This document shows positions 22,185 through 29,655 of a stretch of 33,590 nucleotides of DNA, one piece after another. Position 1 is the first letter of the stretch; the number at the start of each line of letters is the position of its first letter. The position numbers and the translations under genes were made by a program. The notes beneath the pieces are model-generated. The model did not search any database. It was not told the origin of the DNA and worked only from the letters and a program-made list of their open reading frames with translations. Origin of the DNA: Ilumatobacteraceae bacterium (lineage in GTDB: Bacteria; Actinomycetota; Acidimicrobiia; Acidimicrobiales; Ilumatobacteraceae); assembly GCA_025451395.1 (NCBI GenBank), contig JANWKM010000057.1, positions 1 through 33,590 of the forward strand. The letters are read 5' to 3'.

Positions 22185-23836
22185 CAGGAACTGCTCCGTT
22201 CAATCCGAAGATCGAGCAAGGGTTCAGCAGACATCACAATGTGTGCCGCCGGAAAGTTGTCGGGAGGAGCTGGCGACTCAGCTGCCCATTCGAGCGTCTG
22301 CCCATTCCATGGATCCGCCGGTGCATTAACGGCAGCAGTTGCATCGCCACGAAACGATCGCACGGCCAGCGCAATGAAGCCCAACACCACGAGTGTGATG
22401 AGCGCCAGGCCGACCGTGCTGAGTGTGTTCCAAAGGCTTGGCTTACCGCCGTAATCGAAGTTCACGATGGCATTGGACTCCGGTTGCACGGAAGGAAACA
22501 CGGCACCGGGTTGATCGGCGAAACCGGCGATCATCAGCGGCAACGCGGCCAACTCGGCACCGACAAACGCGAATAGCGCGAGCGGCAACACAGCCTTGTT
22601 CGGAAGTGAGCGACCCCACCATTTCGGTCCCCAATAGACGACTGCACCCATGGCGGCGAGCACACCGGCGAACACCACCATCAGCCAGTTGCCTTCTTCG
22701 AATGTCGTGCCAAACAGAGCTGCATCGCCGACGTGCAGTAGCGCACTCGATGCGACAGCCGACAACGCGAGGACTGCGGCGAAGAGGCCAAACACCATTG
22801 GTGCCTGCAGCTTCGGTCGCGTCGCGAGATTCTTGGCCACGAGAGCGACGGCGACGAACGCGCCCAGCAATGGGAGGCCGTGGACTAATCCGAACGGCGC
22901 CAGGTCGGCGAGCTTGTCTCCGAGGTCGAGCGCGGAGAATGCCGGGCGAAGTGTTACCGGTGCCTGCACCGCGGTCGCGAACGACGCGACACCGATCAAG
23001 CCGATCGCTGTGTACAGGACGCCCCGTGGACGAAGCCGCTTTCCGGTTGCGGTCGCGACAGTCTCGGCAAGGAAGCCGAAGACGGGAATCAGGAAGAGCA
23101 GCGTCGTCGGTTGGCTGAAACCAAACCCAACCCAAGTGCTGAGCGCTTCACGCAGGCTGAGCACATTCTCGGGCGACGGGTACCGGTACGCGACCCATGT
23201 GAACAACAGATCGCCAGCGACTACCGGCAGCGCGACGAGCAACGCCAGCGAGGCGATCAGCACCGACCACGAGAAAAAAGGAATGCGTCGCATGTTCATG
23301 CCCGGAGCTCGGGTAGTGAGGATGCTGGTGGCGAGACACACCAAACCCGCCACAAGACCAGCAATTATGAGCATCGCTGACAACATGAATAGTTCGACGA
23401 AACGCCGGTTGCCACCGTTGGGACCACCGTTGTTGACGAACGCGTACAGCGCGAGCACGGCTCCGACAAACCACATCCAGAATCCTGCCGCTGCCACCCG
23501 CGGGAAGGCCAACGAACGCGCACCAAGTTGCAACGGAACAATCGCAAGTGCGAGTCCGACGATCAGTGGCGCCAGTGCCAGATACGTGAGCCCGAAGCGC
23601 TCGAGCGCGAAGAGCTGAGTCAGCGAACCTTGATCGAGCAGCGAGCTCGTGGTGGAGATGCGCTCGGCACCGAGTAGCACGGCCACGACGCCGGCGGCGA
23701 GCAACGCAAAACCGCCTGCACCCAGATACAGACGACCGATTCGCTTGTGATCGGTCGTCGTCGACCACTCGCCGACGGACGCAAGTCCGGTGCCCGCGGC
23801 CGGGGCACTACTCGCGGTGGTATCGATCGTGGTCAT
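22184..23836 (-). CDS. Haem-copper oxidase subunit I-like protein lacking all metal ligands
   Basis: A 550-residue polytopic membrane protein clearly related to CtaD: TTDHKRIGRLYLGA, PLQLGARSLAFPRV, TTRAPGMNMRRIPFFSW and VVYWGPKWWGRSL align with its DHKKLG, PLQVGARDVAFPRL, NMRAPGMTLMRMPVFAW and YYWWPKIFGKTL. Yet every cofactor ligand is replaced. The helix II histidine is Glu79 (FALERFG). HPEVY is Gln242-Pro-Thr-Thr-Leu246. HH of helix VII is Ala292-Pro293. HFH of helix X aligns to Gly-Asn-Trp (EEGNWLM). It therefore cannot hold haem a, haem a3 or CuB in the normal way. It is the first gene of the minus-strand oxidase operon, 104 bp after ctaB. A scaffold, assembly or quite different redox role is possible. 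The protein ends with the CtaD-like tail DPWNGQTLEWAAESPAPPDNF. Confidence 0.82.
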   Translation of the reverse strand: MTTIDTTASSAPAAGTGLASVGEWSTTTDHKRIGRLYLGAGGFALLAAGVVAVLLGAERISTTSSLLDQGSLTQLFALERFGLTYLALAPLIVGLALAIVPLQLGARSLAFPRVAAAGFWMWFVGAVLALYAFVNNGGPNGGNRRFVELFMLSAMLIIAGLVAGLVCLATSILTTRAPGMNMRRIPFFSWSVLIASLALLVALPVVAGDLLFTWVAYRYPSPENVLSLREALSTWVGFGFSQPTTLLFLIPVFGFLAETVATATGKRLRPRGVLYTAIGLIGVASFATAVQAPVTLRPAFSALDLGDKLADLAPFGLVHGLPLLGAFVAVALVAKNLATRPKLQAPMVFGLFAAVLALSAVASSALLHVGDAALFGTTFEEGNWLMVVFAGVLAAMGAVVYWGPKWWGRSLPNKAVLPLALFAFVGAELAALPLMIAGFADQPGAVFPSVQPESNAIVNFDYGGKPSLWNTLSTVGLALITLVVLGFIALAVRSFRGDATAAVNAPADPWNGQTLEWAAESPAPPDNFPAAHIVMSAEPLLDLRIERSSS

Positions 23837-23914
23837 AAGGACAAAAGACTCATTTCGTGCAGGCGCGCGACAGGTTTGACATTACCCTGCGGGCCTCGGG
23901 GGAACGGAAATCCT

Positions 23915-23946
23915 GTGTCGTTAACTACCCGTGTCGTTAACTACCA
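23915..23946. repeat. Perfect 15-bp tandem duplication at the end of ctaB
   Basis: GTGTCGTTAACTACC occurs at 23915-23929 and again at 23931-23945 with a 16-bp period. The second copy contains the ctaB stop codon (minus-strand TAG at 23941-23943). Each copy carries the palindrome GTTAAC. Confidence 0.75.
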
Positions 23947-24891
23947 GTGCGGCGAGCGAATCAGCACATCCGCCGTCATCGCGCCGAACAAAAGGGTGAC
24001 GTAGGTGATGCTGTACGCAAAAACCCGCATGGAGCGCGCCGGGGTCGTATTGCGACCGAGGTCGATAGTGCCCCACAGAAACAAGGCACCGAGCAGCACC
24101 GCGGATACTCCATAAATCGCGCCAAGGTCGGCGACCGGCCACAGCGCGAGAGTCCCGGCAACCATCAGCGCGGTGTAGCGCACCATCTTGTGCACCGTGA
24201 TGCGCAACGAGGAAACGGCGGGAAGCATCGGCACATTCGCTGCCCGGTAATCGTCGGCGTAGCGAATGGCCAACGCCCAGAAGTGCGGAGGCGTCCACAG
24301 AAACATGACGACGAACAGCACGACCGGAGCCCATGCCACGTTGTTCTGCACGGCCGACCATCCGACAAGTACGGGGACCGCGCCGGCGGCACCGCCGATG
24401 ACGATGTTCTGTGTGCTCGTGCGCTTCAGCCACAGGGTGTACACGAACACGTAGAAGAGTGTCGCGGAGAGCGCCAGCATCGCCGACAGCAGGTTCGCCC
24501 AACGCCACAGGACCGCGAACGCGAGCACCTCTAACCCGATAGCGAACGCCATTGCCTCCCGGGGATGAACGAGCCCGGTCACCAGTGGGCGACCCTGAGT
24601 GCGTGGCATGAGTGCGTCGATGTCGCGATCGACGACCATGTTGATTGCGTTCGCGCCGCCAGCGGCCAGTGTGCCACCGAGCAGTGTGATCAACACGAGC
24701 GAAGTGCGCGGCCACTCGCCGGCGGCGAGCACCATCGTCGGCACCGTCGTGATCAGGAGCAGTTCGATGATCCGGGGCTTCGTCAACGCGATGAAGCCCC
24801 CAACGCGCGACGTCGGAGCGCGACGCGAACTGTGCGCGACTCCGCCGGGCGCCAGCCGTGATGGGACCAGAGGGCGCGATCCGACAGCCAT
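23941..24891 (-). CDS. ctaB: Protohaem IX farnesyltransferase (haem O synthase)
   Basis: A 316-residue integral membrane prenyltransferase that adds farnesyl to haem b, giving haem O, the precursor of haem a in the caa3 oxidase. The first allylic diphosphate-binding motif is [18 protein letters not shown], and the second loop has [22 protein letters not shown] and [19 protein letters not shown] are typical, and about nine helices are present. The ATG at 24891 is preferred because a TACGAT -10 ends 7 nt before it. An upstream ATG at 24900 (MTTMAVGS) would add three residues, and it would overlap the -10 element. It is divergent from clpS and lies upstream of the oxidase genes on the same strand. 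Confidence 0.94.
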   Translation of the reverse strand: MAVGSRPLVPSRLAPGGVAHSSRRAPTSRVGGFIALTKPRIIELLLITTVPTMVLAAGEWPRTSLVLITLLGGTLAAGGANAINMVVDRDIDALMPRTQGRPLVTGLVHPREAMAFAIGLEVLAFAVLWRWANLLSAMLALSATLFYVFVYTLWLKRTSTQNIVIGGAAGAVPVLVGWSAVQNNVAWAPVVLFVVMFLWTPPHFWALAIRYADDYRAANVPMLPAVSSLRITVHKMVRYTALMVAGTLALWPVADLGAIYGVSAVLLGALFLWGTIDLGRNTTPARSMRVFAYSITYVTLLFGAMTADVLIRSPHW

Positions 24892-24898
24892 GGTCGTC

Positions 24899-24904
24899 AT
24901 CGTA
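24899..24904 (-). promoter_or_regulatory. -10 element of ctaB (leaderless)
   Basis: TACGAT on the minus strand, 7 nt before the ATG at 24891. Confidence 0.45.
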
Positions 24905-24908
24905 CGGG

Positions 24909-24914
24909 TACCTT
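24909..24914 (+). promoter_or_regulatory. -10 element of clpS (leaderless or near-leaderless)
   Basis: TACCTT, 8 nt before the clpS ATG at 24923. The only purine-rich stretch, GAGG at 24917-24920, is too close to the ATG to serve as a normal ribosome binding site. Confidence 0.4.
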
Positions 24915-24922
24915 GTGAGGTA

Positions 24923-25216
24923 ATGCCCACTGTTGCCCCGGTCGAAGTCGATCAGCCCGATATTGCTGAGCACGTCTCTGTAGACCGACCTTGGATCGTG
25001 TTGGTGTGGAACGATCCGATCAATCTGATGAGCTATGTCACGTTCGTCATTCAAAAGATTTTCGGCTACAGCCTCGAGAAGGCGACCGAGTTGATGCTCG
25101 ACGTGCATCACAAGGGCCGCGCGGTAGTCAGTAGCGGCGCTCGCGAGAAGGCCGAGATGGATGTGTTCAAGTTGCACGAGCACGGGCTGTGGGCCACCAT
25201 GCAGCAGGACGACTAG
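24923..25216 (+). CDS. clpS: ATP-dependent Clp protease adaptor ClpS
   Basis: A 97-residue adaptor that hands N-end-rule substrates to the ClpA/ClpC unfoldase. The core fold is complete: [20 protein letters not shown] with the NDP(I/V)N signature that grips the substrate N-terminus, [20 protein letters not shown], and [20 protein letters not shown]. The N-terminal 25 residues form the flexible tail ([10 protein letters not shown]). The frame is open far upstream through the antisense of ctaB, but homology begins after this ATG. arfB follows 16 bp downstream on the same strand, so both may serve protein quality control. Confidence 0.95.
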   Translation: MPTVAPVEVDQPDIAEHVSVDRPWIVLVWNDPINLMSYVTFVIQKIFGYSLEKATELMLDVHHKGRAVVSSGAREKAEMDVFKLHEHGLWATMQQDD

Positions 25217-25232
25217 TGGGGAACGCCTAACC

Positions 25233-25676
25233 GTGCCGGCGGCTTCGCAGGAGCCTGTCGACGGCTCTTACATCACCAGGGCCGGTCACCGCATTGCTGT
25301 TGGCGCGGTCGGTTGGTCGGCGACGCGCAGCGGCGGTCCCGGCGGTCAGCACGCCAACACCACCGACTCAGCGGTGACGATCACGATTGATGTCGCCGCT
25401 ACCGGCTTGCCGCCGCACGTGATCGGGCGAGTGGTTGCTGCCATCGGTCCAACCGTCGTTGCGACGTCGGCCCGGTCGCGGTCGCAGTGGCGCAACCGGC
25501 AACTGGCGTGGACCGAAGCGCTGGCGCGACTCGATGACGCGGCGGCACCACCGCGGCCGCCACGTGCACGAACGCGACCAAGTCGTGCGGCCCGCGAAAC
25601 TCGCCTACGCGACAAACGGGCCGCTGGCGAGCGCAAACGCACTCGCCAGCGGCCCGATCAGGACAGCTCGTTCTAG
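25233..25676 (+). CDS. arfB: Peptidyl-tRNA hydrolase ArfB (YaeJ)
   Basis: A 147-residue ribosome-rescue factor. It has the GGQ catalytic motif at residues 37-39 (RSGGPGGQHANTTDSAV), the release-factor catalytic core, and a basic C-terminal tail (RETRLRDKRAAGERKRTRQR) that enters the empty mRNA channel of stalled ribosomes. The length matches ArfB rather than full-length release factors. The GTG start at 25233 has GGGGA about 11 nt upstream and follows clpS by 16 bp. The tail-coding DNA contains a perfect 14-bp inverted repeat that may end transcription of the convergent gene. Confidence 0.93.
   Translation: MPAASQEPVDGSYITRAGHRIAVGAVGWSATRSGGPGGQHANTTDSAVTITIDVAATGLPPHVIGRVVAAIGPTVVATSARSRSQWRNRQLAWTEALARLDDAAAPPRPPRARTRPSRAARETRLRDKRAAGERKRTRQRPDQDSSF
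25618..25655 (-). terminator. Hairpin within the arfB 3-prime end, probable terminator of the convergent gene
   Basis: GGGCCGCTGGCGAG (25618-25631) and CTCGCCAGCGGCCC (25642-25655) form a perfect 14-bp stem with a 10-nt loop. Reading the minus strand it lies 22 bp past the stop of the membrane-protein gene and is followed by GTTTGT. It is inside the arfB coding region, so for arfB it would precede the stop codon. Confidence 0.6.
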
Positions 25677-25677
25677 G

Positions 25678-26313
25678 TCAGCCCTTCTTGACGGGTAAAA
25701 CCACCTTGTCACCCTTGTGCGACAGCAGTGCGTGAGCAAAGCCGGCGATCGAGAGCAGCAGTAGCAACGCCGCAGCCAGGAAGCACACGAGTGCCGCAGT
25801 GTCGGCACGATCACCGAAGATGCTGAAGCCAAAAGTTGTGAGGAGCAAGCCCCGCAACGTTTCACCCTTGAACATGGTCTCCCGCAGTGAGGTGACGGAG
25901 TCAACCTTCGCCTGCAGCTCCTCGGTGTCCTGGCCAGCTTCCGTGGCAGCCTTCAGATCGGCATTCAGGCCGCTACGGATGGGACCAAGTGTTGCATAGG
26001 TCTCACCCTCGTACCCGGCGTTCTTCGCGCTTTCGCCCAGGTGGTACGCGATGTACTCGTTCGCATAGCACTCGGCCTTCTTGCCGCTGTCGAGGGCGGT
26101 GCCTGCGAACTCGATGAGGCAAGGTGCGTCATCCTGTTCGCCCTTCAAACCCTCTTCTGGAGTGAAGGTGATCTTCTGGAGTGAGAGTTGATCTCTCACA
26201 TAGGTCGTTGCGAAATCGGCTTGGTCCTTGAGGACGAGGCCGAGGACGAGCAGCAGGACAGCAAATAAAGCGCCGCCAATGCTGAACGCGATGTCGAGTG
26301 TGCGACGTTTCAT
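25678..26313 (-). CDS. Conserved-type membrane protein of unknown function
   Basis: A 211-residue protein with an N-terminal helix (LDIAFSIGGALFAVLLLVLGLVL, about 5-27), an extracytoplasmic segment of about 110 residues, and two C-terminal helices (GLLLTTFGFSIFG and AALVCFLAAALLLLLSIAGFAHAL). The middle segment contains two cysteines that could pair (DDAPCLIEF and KKAECYANEYI), an EYIAYHLGESAKNAGYEG stretch and an amphipathic helix rich in Glu and Ala. The start is the ATG at 26313 with GAAAGGG about 10 nt upstream; the frame beyond it has no such signal. I do not recognise a named family and assign no function. It is divergent from the FtsH-like gene with 250 bp between them. Confidence 0.75.
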   Translation of the reverse strand: MKRRTLDIAFSIGGALFAVLLLVLGLVLKDQADFATTYVRDQLSLQKITFTPEEGLKGEQDDAPCLIEFAGTALDSGKKAECYANEYIAYHLGESAKNAGYEGETYATLGPIRSGLNADLKAATEAGQDTEELQAKVDSVTSLRETMFKGETLRGLLLTTFGFSIFGDRADTAALVCFLAAALLLLLSIAGFAHALLSHKGDKVVLPVKKG

Positions 26314-26563
26314 GGGGGTTTCCCTTTCGTGGTTTGAGAACAACGGTTTAGACAACGACAGCCTGCGACGATCGACGGATCGCTGGCAGTGCCATACGGC
26401 GGTTTCGACTAGGGACCTATTACCCAGTTCGGAGAATCGCGATGCTCAAGGTTTCATCAACTGCCTGAGCACGCCGCGAAGGATCAACCGCGGAGAGTAG
26501 TTAACTGGCACTCTACGTGAGAATGATGTTACGATACTCCCAAAACACAGGGGGTCGTCGGGG
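26314..26563. other. Divergent intergenic region with promoter of the FtsH-like gene
   Basis: This is the longest gene-free stretch in the window (250 bp). It contains an imperfect inverted repeat ACTAGGG-N8-CCCAGT near 26408-26430 that could be an operator, and the -10 TACGAT at 26530-26535 for the FtsH-like gene. I see no small ORF with coding character, no tRNA and no riboswitch that I recognise. Confidence 0.5.
26530..26535 (+). promoter_or_regulatory. -10 element of the FtsH-like gene
   Basis: TACGAT, 28 nt before the ATG at 26564. Unlike most promoters here it leaves a short leader, and that leader has a strong ribosome binding site (AGGGGG at 26549-26554). Confidence 0.45.
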
Positions 26564-28078
26564 ATGTTCATCATGGTCAGCGGGACTCTCGGAGTCGTGC
26601 TGCTCGCGTTGGCCCTCTATGTCGCCATCGGGCGCTCGCCACACACTGTCCGGCACGCGGATCCCACTCAGGTGCGCCTCAGCGACGTCGTGGGCGCGTC
26701 GACCAACAAGGGCGATCTGCTCGACACGTTGAATCTCTTTCTGCACCACGTCACCTTCCGACAACAAATGGGCGGCTCCGCCCCGCGCGGCGTACTTCTG
26801 GAGGGCCCGCCGGGCACCGGCAAGACATACATCGCCCATGCACTCGCAGCCGAGACCGACGTGCCGTTCTTCTCAGTTTCGGCCAGCCAATTTCAATCGA
26901 TGTTCCCTAGCCAGACGAGCAGGAAGGTGCGCAATTTCTTCAAGGCGCTGCGAAGAGTTGCGCGGTCCAAGGGTGGGGCGATCGGCTTCATCGACGAATT
27001 CGACGCGATTGGCAGCGCCCGCTCGGGGGACGGCAGCGTCGGAATCGTGTACGAGTTACTTCTTCAGATGCAGAGCTTTGGCCTGCCGTCAACGCGGCAA
27101 AGGTTGGTTGACGGTTTCGCACGCCGTGTCAACCGACTTCTTCCCAGCAAGCTGGCCTTGCGACGCCGAACAGCGCTCGAAGCAAACGTGCTGGTGATTG
27201 CCGCAACAAACCGCGCCGCCGACCTCGATCCCGCCTTGATGCGACCGGGTCGCTTCGATCGCACAGTCCACTTTGATCTCCCGCCACGCAACGACCGGTT
27301 GGAGATCGCGGAGTATTACCTCGCGCGCAAGAACCACGAACTGTCGGTTTCCGCGGCACTAGTCGCAGACCTGACTGCCGGCTACACACCCATTCGGATC
27401 GAGCGGCTCCTCGACGAGGCACTGATCGAGGCGTTGCGAGACGGTCGCGTCGCAATGCGTTACTCCGATGTGATTGGCGCACAACTCATCACCGAGGTTG
27501 GGCTCGCCCAAATGGTTGGCTACCACCCCGACGAACGCAGACGAGTCGCGATCCACGAGGCCGGTCACGCCCTCGCTGCTGCATTGGCTGGCCGCGACGT
27601 CAAGCTGGCAAGCATTCTTCGCCGATCCGGCGAGGTCGGTTTGGTCGCCCACAACGAAGTGGACGAGCGCTACTTACAAACGCCAAGCGAGGCCCGCGAT
27701 GTCATGATGATTGCGCTGGCCGGTCGCGCAGCCGAGATCCAGGAGTTCGGCGAGGCTTCGAGCGGAGTGGCCAACGACCTGCACTCCGCGACGACCATTG
27801 CCGCCGAACTGGTCGGCATGCTCGGCGCCAGCGACAGCCTGATGAGCCTCGACGCAGCGGAGAGCTCACCCACCGGCAACTTGGTAGCAAAGGTCTTTCA
27901 CGATGCCAGGGCGCGGGCAAAGGCCGACGAGTTGATGAATACCGCTGCCGACCGAGCTGCCTGTGCAGTGCTGGAACATCGCCGTGCGCTGCTCGCGCTC
28001 GCGGATGCACTCGTCGAACAAGACGAGTTGACCGGCGACGAGGTACATATCATCGTCGCCGGTGCCCTCACGACCTGA
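26564..28078 (+). CDS. FtsH-like AAA+ ATPase with zinc-peptidase domain
   Basis: A 504-residue membrane protease related to FtsH but shorter. One N-terminal helix (about 5-22) replaces the usual two helices with a periplasmic domain. The AAA+ module has Walker A GPPGTGKT (81-88), Walker B FIDEFDAIG (142-150) and the second region of homology AATNRAADLDPALMRPGRFD with arginine fingers. The pore loop is unusual: MFPSQTS where FtsH has F-V-G-V-G-A, keeping the phenylalanine but losing the glycines. About 35 extra residues (172-206) precede the sensor region. The peptidase domain has the zinc motif HEAGH (331-335) and the third ligand Asp405 in GVANDLHSAT, so it should be active. It may be an accessory, condition-specific protease beside a canonical FtsH elsewhere. 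Confidence 0.85.
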   Translation: MFIMVSGTLGVVLLALALYVAIGRSPHTVRHADPTQVRLSDVVGASTNKGDLLDTLNLFLHHVTFRQQMGGSAPRGVLLEGPPGTGKTYIAHALAAETDVPFFSVSASQFQSMFPSQTSRKVRNFFKALRRVARSKGGAIGFIDEFDAIGSARSGDGSVGIVYELLLQMQSFGLPSTRQRLVDGFARRVNRLLPSKLALRRRTALEANVLVIAATNRAADLDPALMRPGRFDRTVHFDLPPRNDRLEIAEYYLARKNHELSVSAALVADLTAGYTPIRIERLLDEALIEALRDGRVAMRYSDVIGAQLITEVGLAQMVGYHPDERRRVAIHEAGHALAAALAGRDVKLASILRRSGEVGLVAHNEVDERYLQTPSEARDVMMIALAGRAAEIQEFGEASSGVANDLHSATTIAAELVGMLGASDSLMSLDAAESSPTGNLVAKVFHDARARAKADELMNTAADRAACAVLEHRRALLALADALVEQDELTGDEVHIIVAGALTT

Positions 28079-28095
28079 CGCTGGGACGCTGGTGG

Positions 28096-28911
28096 TCAGT
28101 CTTCGGACTCGTCGTCTCCGTGGCCGCTGTTGTCATGGCCATTTCCGTGGCCGCTATTCCCGCCACTGTCGTCGCCGGACTCGTCTTCGGACTCGTCGTC
28201 GGACTCGTGATCGGCGTCGTCATCGGACTCGTCGTCGGCTTCGTCCTTGGACTCGTCATCGGCTTCGTCGTCATCGGACTCGTCTTCGGCACCCTTGGCC
28301 GCCAAGACGGTCGCGCAGTAGTCGTCGATCGACAGTCCGGCAGCGTCGGCAGCAACCTGCAGCTCGACTCGTGAGGGGTTGGTCGCGTCCTTGGCCGAGC
28401 CGTGTGTCCACGCCGTGCACTTGCCGAAGTGATCGACACTGCCGTTGTGGTTCTCACGCTCGGGGACTGACGAATCCGAAGATTCGTCGTCGGCCACGGT
28501 CGTATCCGATCCTTCGTCCAGGACAGATGTGTCGCCGCCCTCTAGAACTAGTTCGTTCGAATCGTCCTCGAACATGGGCAGTGCGCCGCCAGCGGCTGCA
28601 GCGGCAGTTCCAGCAGCCAGCAACGTGATGGCGACAATGGACAGTGCCCTGCGGGTCATGCGGGTGGAAGTCATGAAATTTCTCCTCGGGGAATCGATGA
28701 AAGCGGGGGTGTTGGCTGTAGCCGCGGCGTTTACCTCGGCGGTGAACTGCTGTACTCGTGTCGCCATGGTGGCCAGCTCTTCAGCCGAGGCCGGCTGACT
28801 GGCAGCGCGTACCAGGTTGACGGCGGCCCGTAGTTCCGGTGGTGCCGCGTCGGCCGGCAAGCGACCATCGACGAGGCCATCGGCCATGAAAGGGATGTGA
28901 TCGTTCGTCAT
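28096..28911 (-). CDS. Probable anti-sigma/sigma-linked membrane protein with acidic tail
   Basis: A 271-residue single-pass membrane protein encoded directly after an ECF sigma factor with an ATGA overlap, so it is a candidate anti-sigma factor. The N-terminal 85 residues are cytoplasmic (MADGLVDGRLPADAAPPELR resembles the start of other sigma-linked regulators), but there is no zinc-binding anti-sigma motif. A helix at about 88-108 (LSIVAITLLAAGTAAAAAGG) is followed by an outside part. This includes a small domain with two cysteines (FGKCTAWTHG and DDYCATVLAAK, a pattern seen in short secreted repeats). It ends in about 60 residues built almost only of Asp, Glu, Ser, Ala, Gly and His, with repeated ADDES/DESDDD units, possibly calcium-binding. 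The anti-sigma role is inferred from position. Confidence 0.65.
   Translation of the reverse strand: MTNDHIPFMADGLVDGRLPADAAPPELRAAVNLVRAASQPASAEELATMATRVQQFTAEVNAAATANTPAFIDSPRRNFMTSTRMTRRALSIVAITLLAAGTAAAAAGGALPMFEDDSNELVLEGGDTSVLDEGSDTTVADDESSDSSVPERENHNGSVDHFGKCTAWTHGSAKDATNPSRVELQVAADAAGLSIDDYCATVLAAKGAEDESDDDEADDESKDEADDESDDDADHESDDESEDESGDDSGGNSGHGNGHDNSGHGDDESED
28150..28300. repeat. Low-complexity DNA encoding the Asp/Glu/Ser tail
   Basis: Degenerate repeats of GACTCGTC and CGTCATCGG on the plus strand encode, on the minus strand, the acidic ADDES/DESDDD tail. Unit length varies, suggesting repeat-length instability. Confidence 0.6.
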
Positions 28912-29537
28912 GTTCTAGAGATCGCCGGTCGCTGCTCTGGAATTACAGCATCCGTGAACTTTTCTTCGCGACCGATCATTTCGAGTGCATCGGCCAGTCG
29001 TCGCAGCGCACGGTGCTGATTCACCCGCACCCAATTGGGGGATCGACCCAGAACTTCCGCTACTTTCAACACATCGAGCTCGCCGACCACGCGCAACAGC
29101 AAGAGCTCGGCCAGCTCGTCGGGGAGCGACCTAGTGATCAGGTCGGCTGCGTCCTGTGCGGAGAGCCGGTCGATCACCTCTCGCGCCGTGTCACTGTCTC
29201 CGCCAAGACCTTTGAAGAATTCGATGTCGGTGGGCGTCGCCGGCCGACGGACAGCCGCTCGCCTGTGATCTGTGACCCGTCGCCGGGCAATCGTGAACAC
29301 CCAGGCGCGAAAACCGTCGAGATCACCATCGAAAGTGCCGATGTTGCGCGCCATCGCCAGCCACACTTCGCCAGCAAGATCATCGGCGGCGCCCGGCTCG
29401 AGACTGCGTAGGTAGCGAAGCAGCCGGGGTTGCAGGTCGCGGAACAATTGCTCAGCGCCCCACGGCGCGCCGTCCTTGGCCGCGCTCAGAACGTCGGGAA
29501 ACGACGTGGAGTCAAGTGGGCCGCGGACATAAGACAT
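28908..29537 (-). CDS. ECF-type RNA polymerase sigma factor
   Basis: A 209-residue sigma-70 family factor of the ECF class, holding only regions 2 and 4. Region 2 is LFRDLQPRLLRYLRSLEPGA followed by DDLAGEVWLAMARNI and FRAWVFTIARRRVTDHRR. Region 4 is LPDELAELLLLRVVGELDVL and VAEVLGRSPNWVRVNQHRAL, a helix-turn-helix for the -35 element. The linker between them is acidic. The frame is open upstream into the aldehyde dehydrogenase promoter, but ATG at 29537 (MSYVRGPLDSTSF) keeps that promoter free. A GGAA (29578-29581) and CGAC (29555-29558) spaced 19 nt on the minus strand could be an autoregulatory ECF promoter; this is weak. The acidic-tailed membrane protein is translated immediately after it. 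Confidence 0.88.
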   Translation of the reverse strand: MSYVRGPLDSTSFPDVLSAAKDGAPWGAEQLFRDLQPRLLRYLRSLEPGAADDLAGEVWLAMARNIGTFDGDLDGFRAWVFTIARRRVTDHRRAAVRRPATPTDIEFFKGLGGDSDTAREVIDRLSAQDAADLITRSLPDELAELLLLRVVGELDVLKVAEVLGRSPNWVRVNQHRALRRLADALEMIGREEKFTDAVIPEQRPAISRT

Positions 29538-29642
29538 GCCAACTGGTATCGGCGGTCGTTGGTCAAAGGTAAACCCCTTCCGGCGACGCGATGGGTGATT
29601 CCTGACACCATTCTTCGGTTCCGGCTTGCTTGCTACGAGTCG

Positions 29643-29648
29643 TAGAAT
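29643..29648 (+). promoter_or_regulatory. -10 element of the aldehyde dehydrogenase gene (leaderless)
   Basis: TAGAAT, 7 nt before the ATG at 29656; no ribosome binding site between them. It excludes the longer frame starting at 29626. Confidence 0.55.
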
Positions 29649-29655
29649 TCGGGCC

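Noticed and set aside
22443-23135. Minus-strand and plus-strand alternative frames inside the subunit I-like gene, considered as a sign of frameshift or decay
   Set aside because: The main frame is open for 550 codons with continuous membrane helices and normal overlaps to its neighbours, so the gene is intact and the ligand loss is by substitution.
28120-28374. A hydrophobic plus-strand ORF rich in Gly-Leu-Val repeats resembling a membrane peptide
   Set aside because: It is the exact antisense of the acidic Asp/Glu/Ser repeats; the hydrophobic pattern is a by-product of GAC/GAG/TCG codons read backwards.
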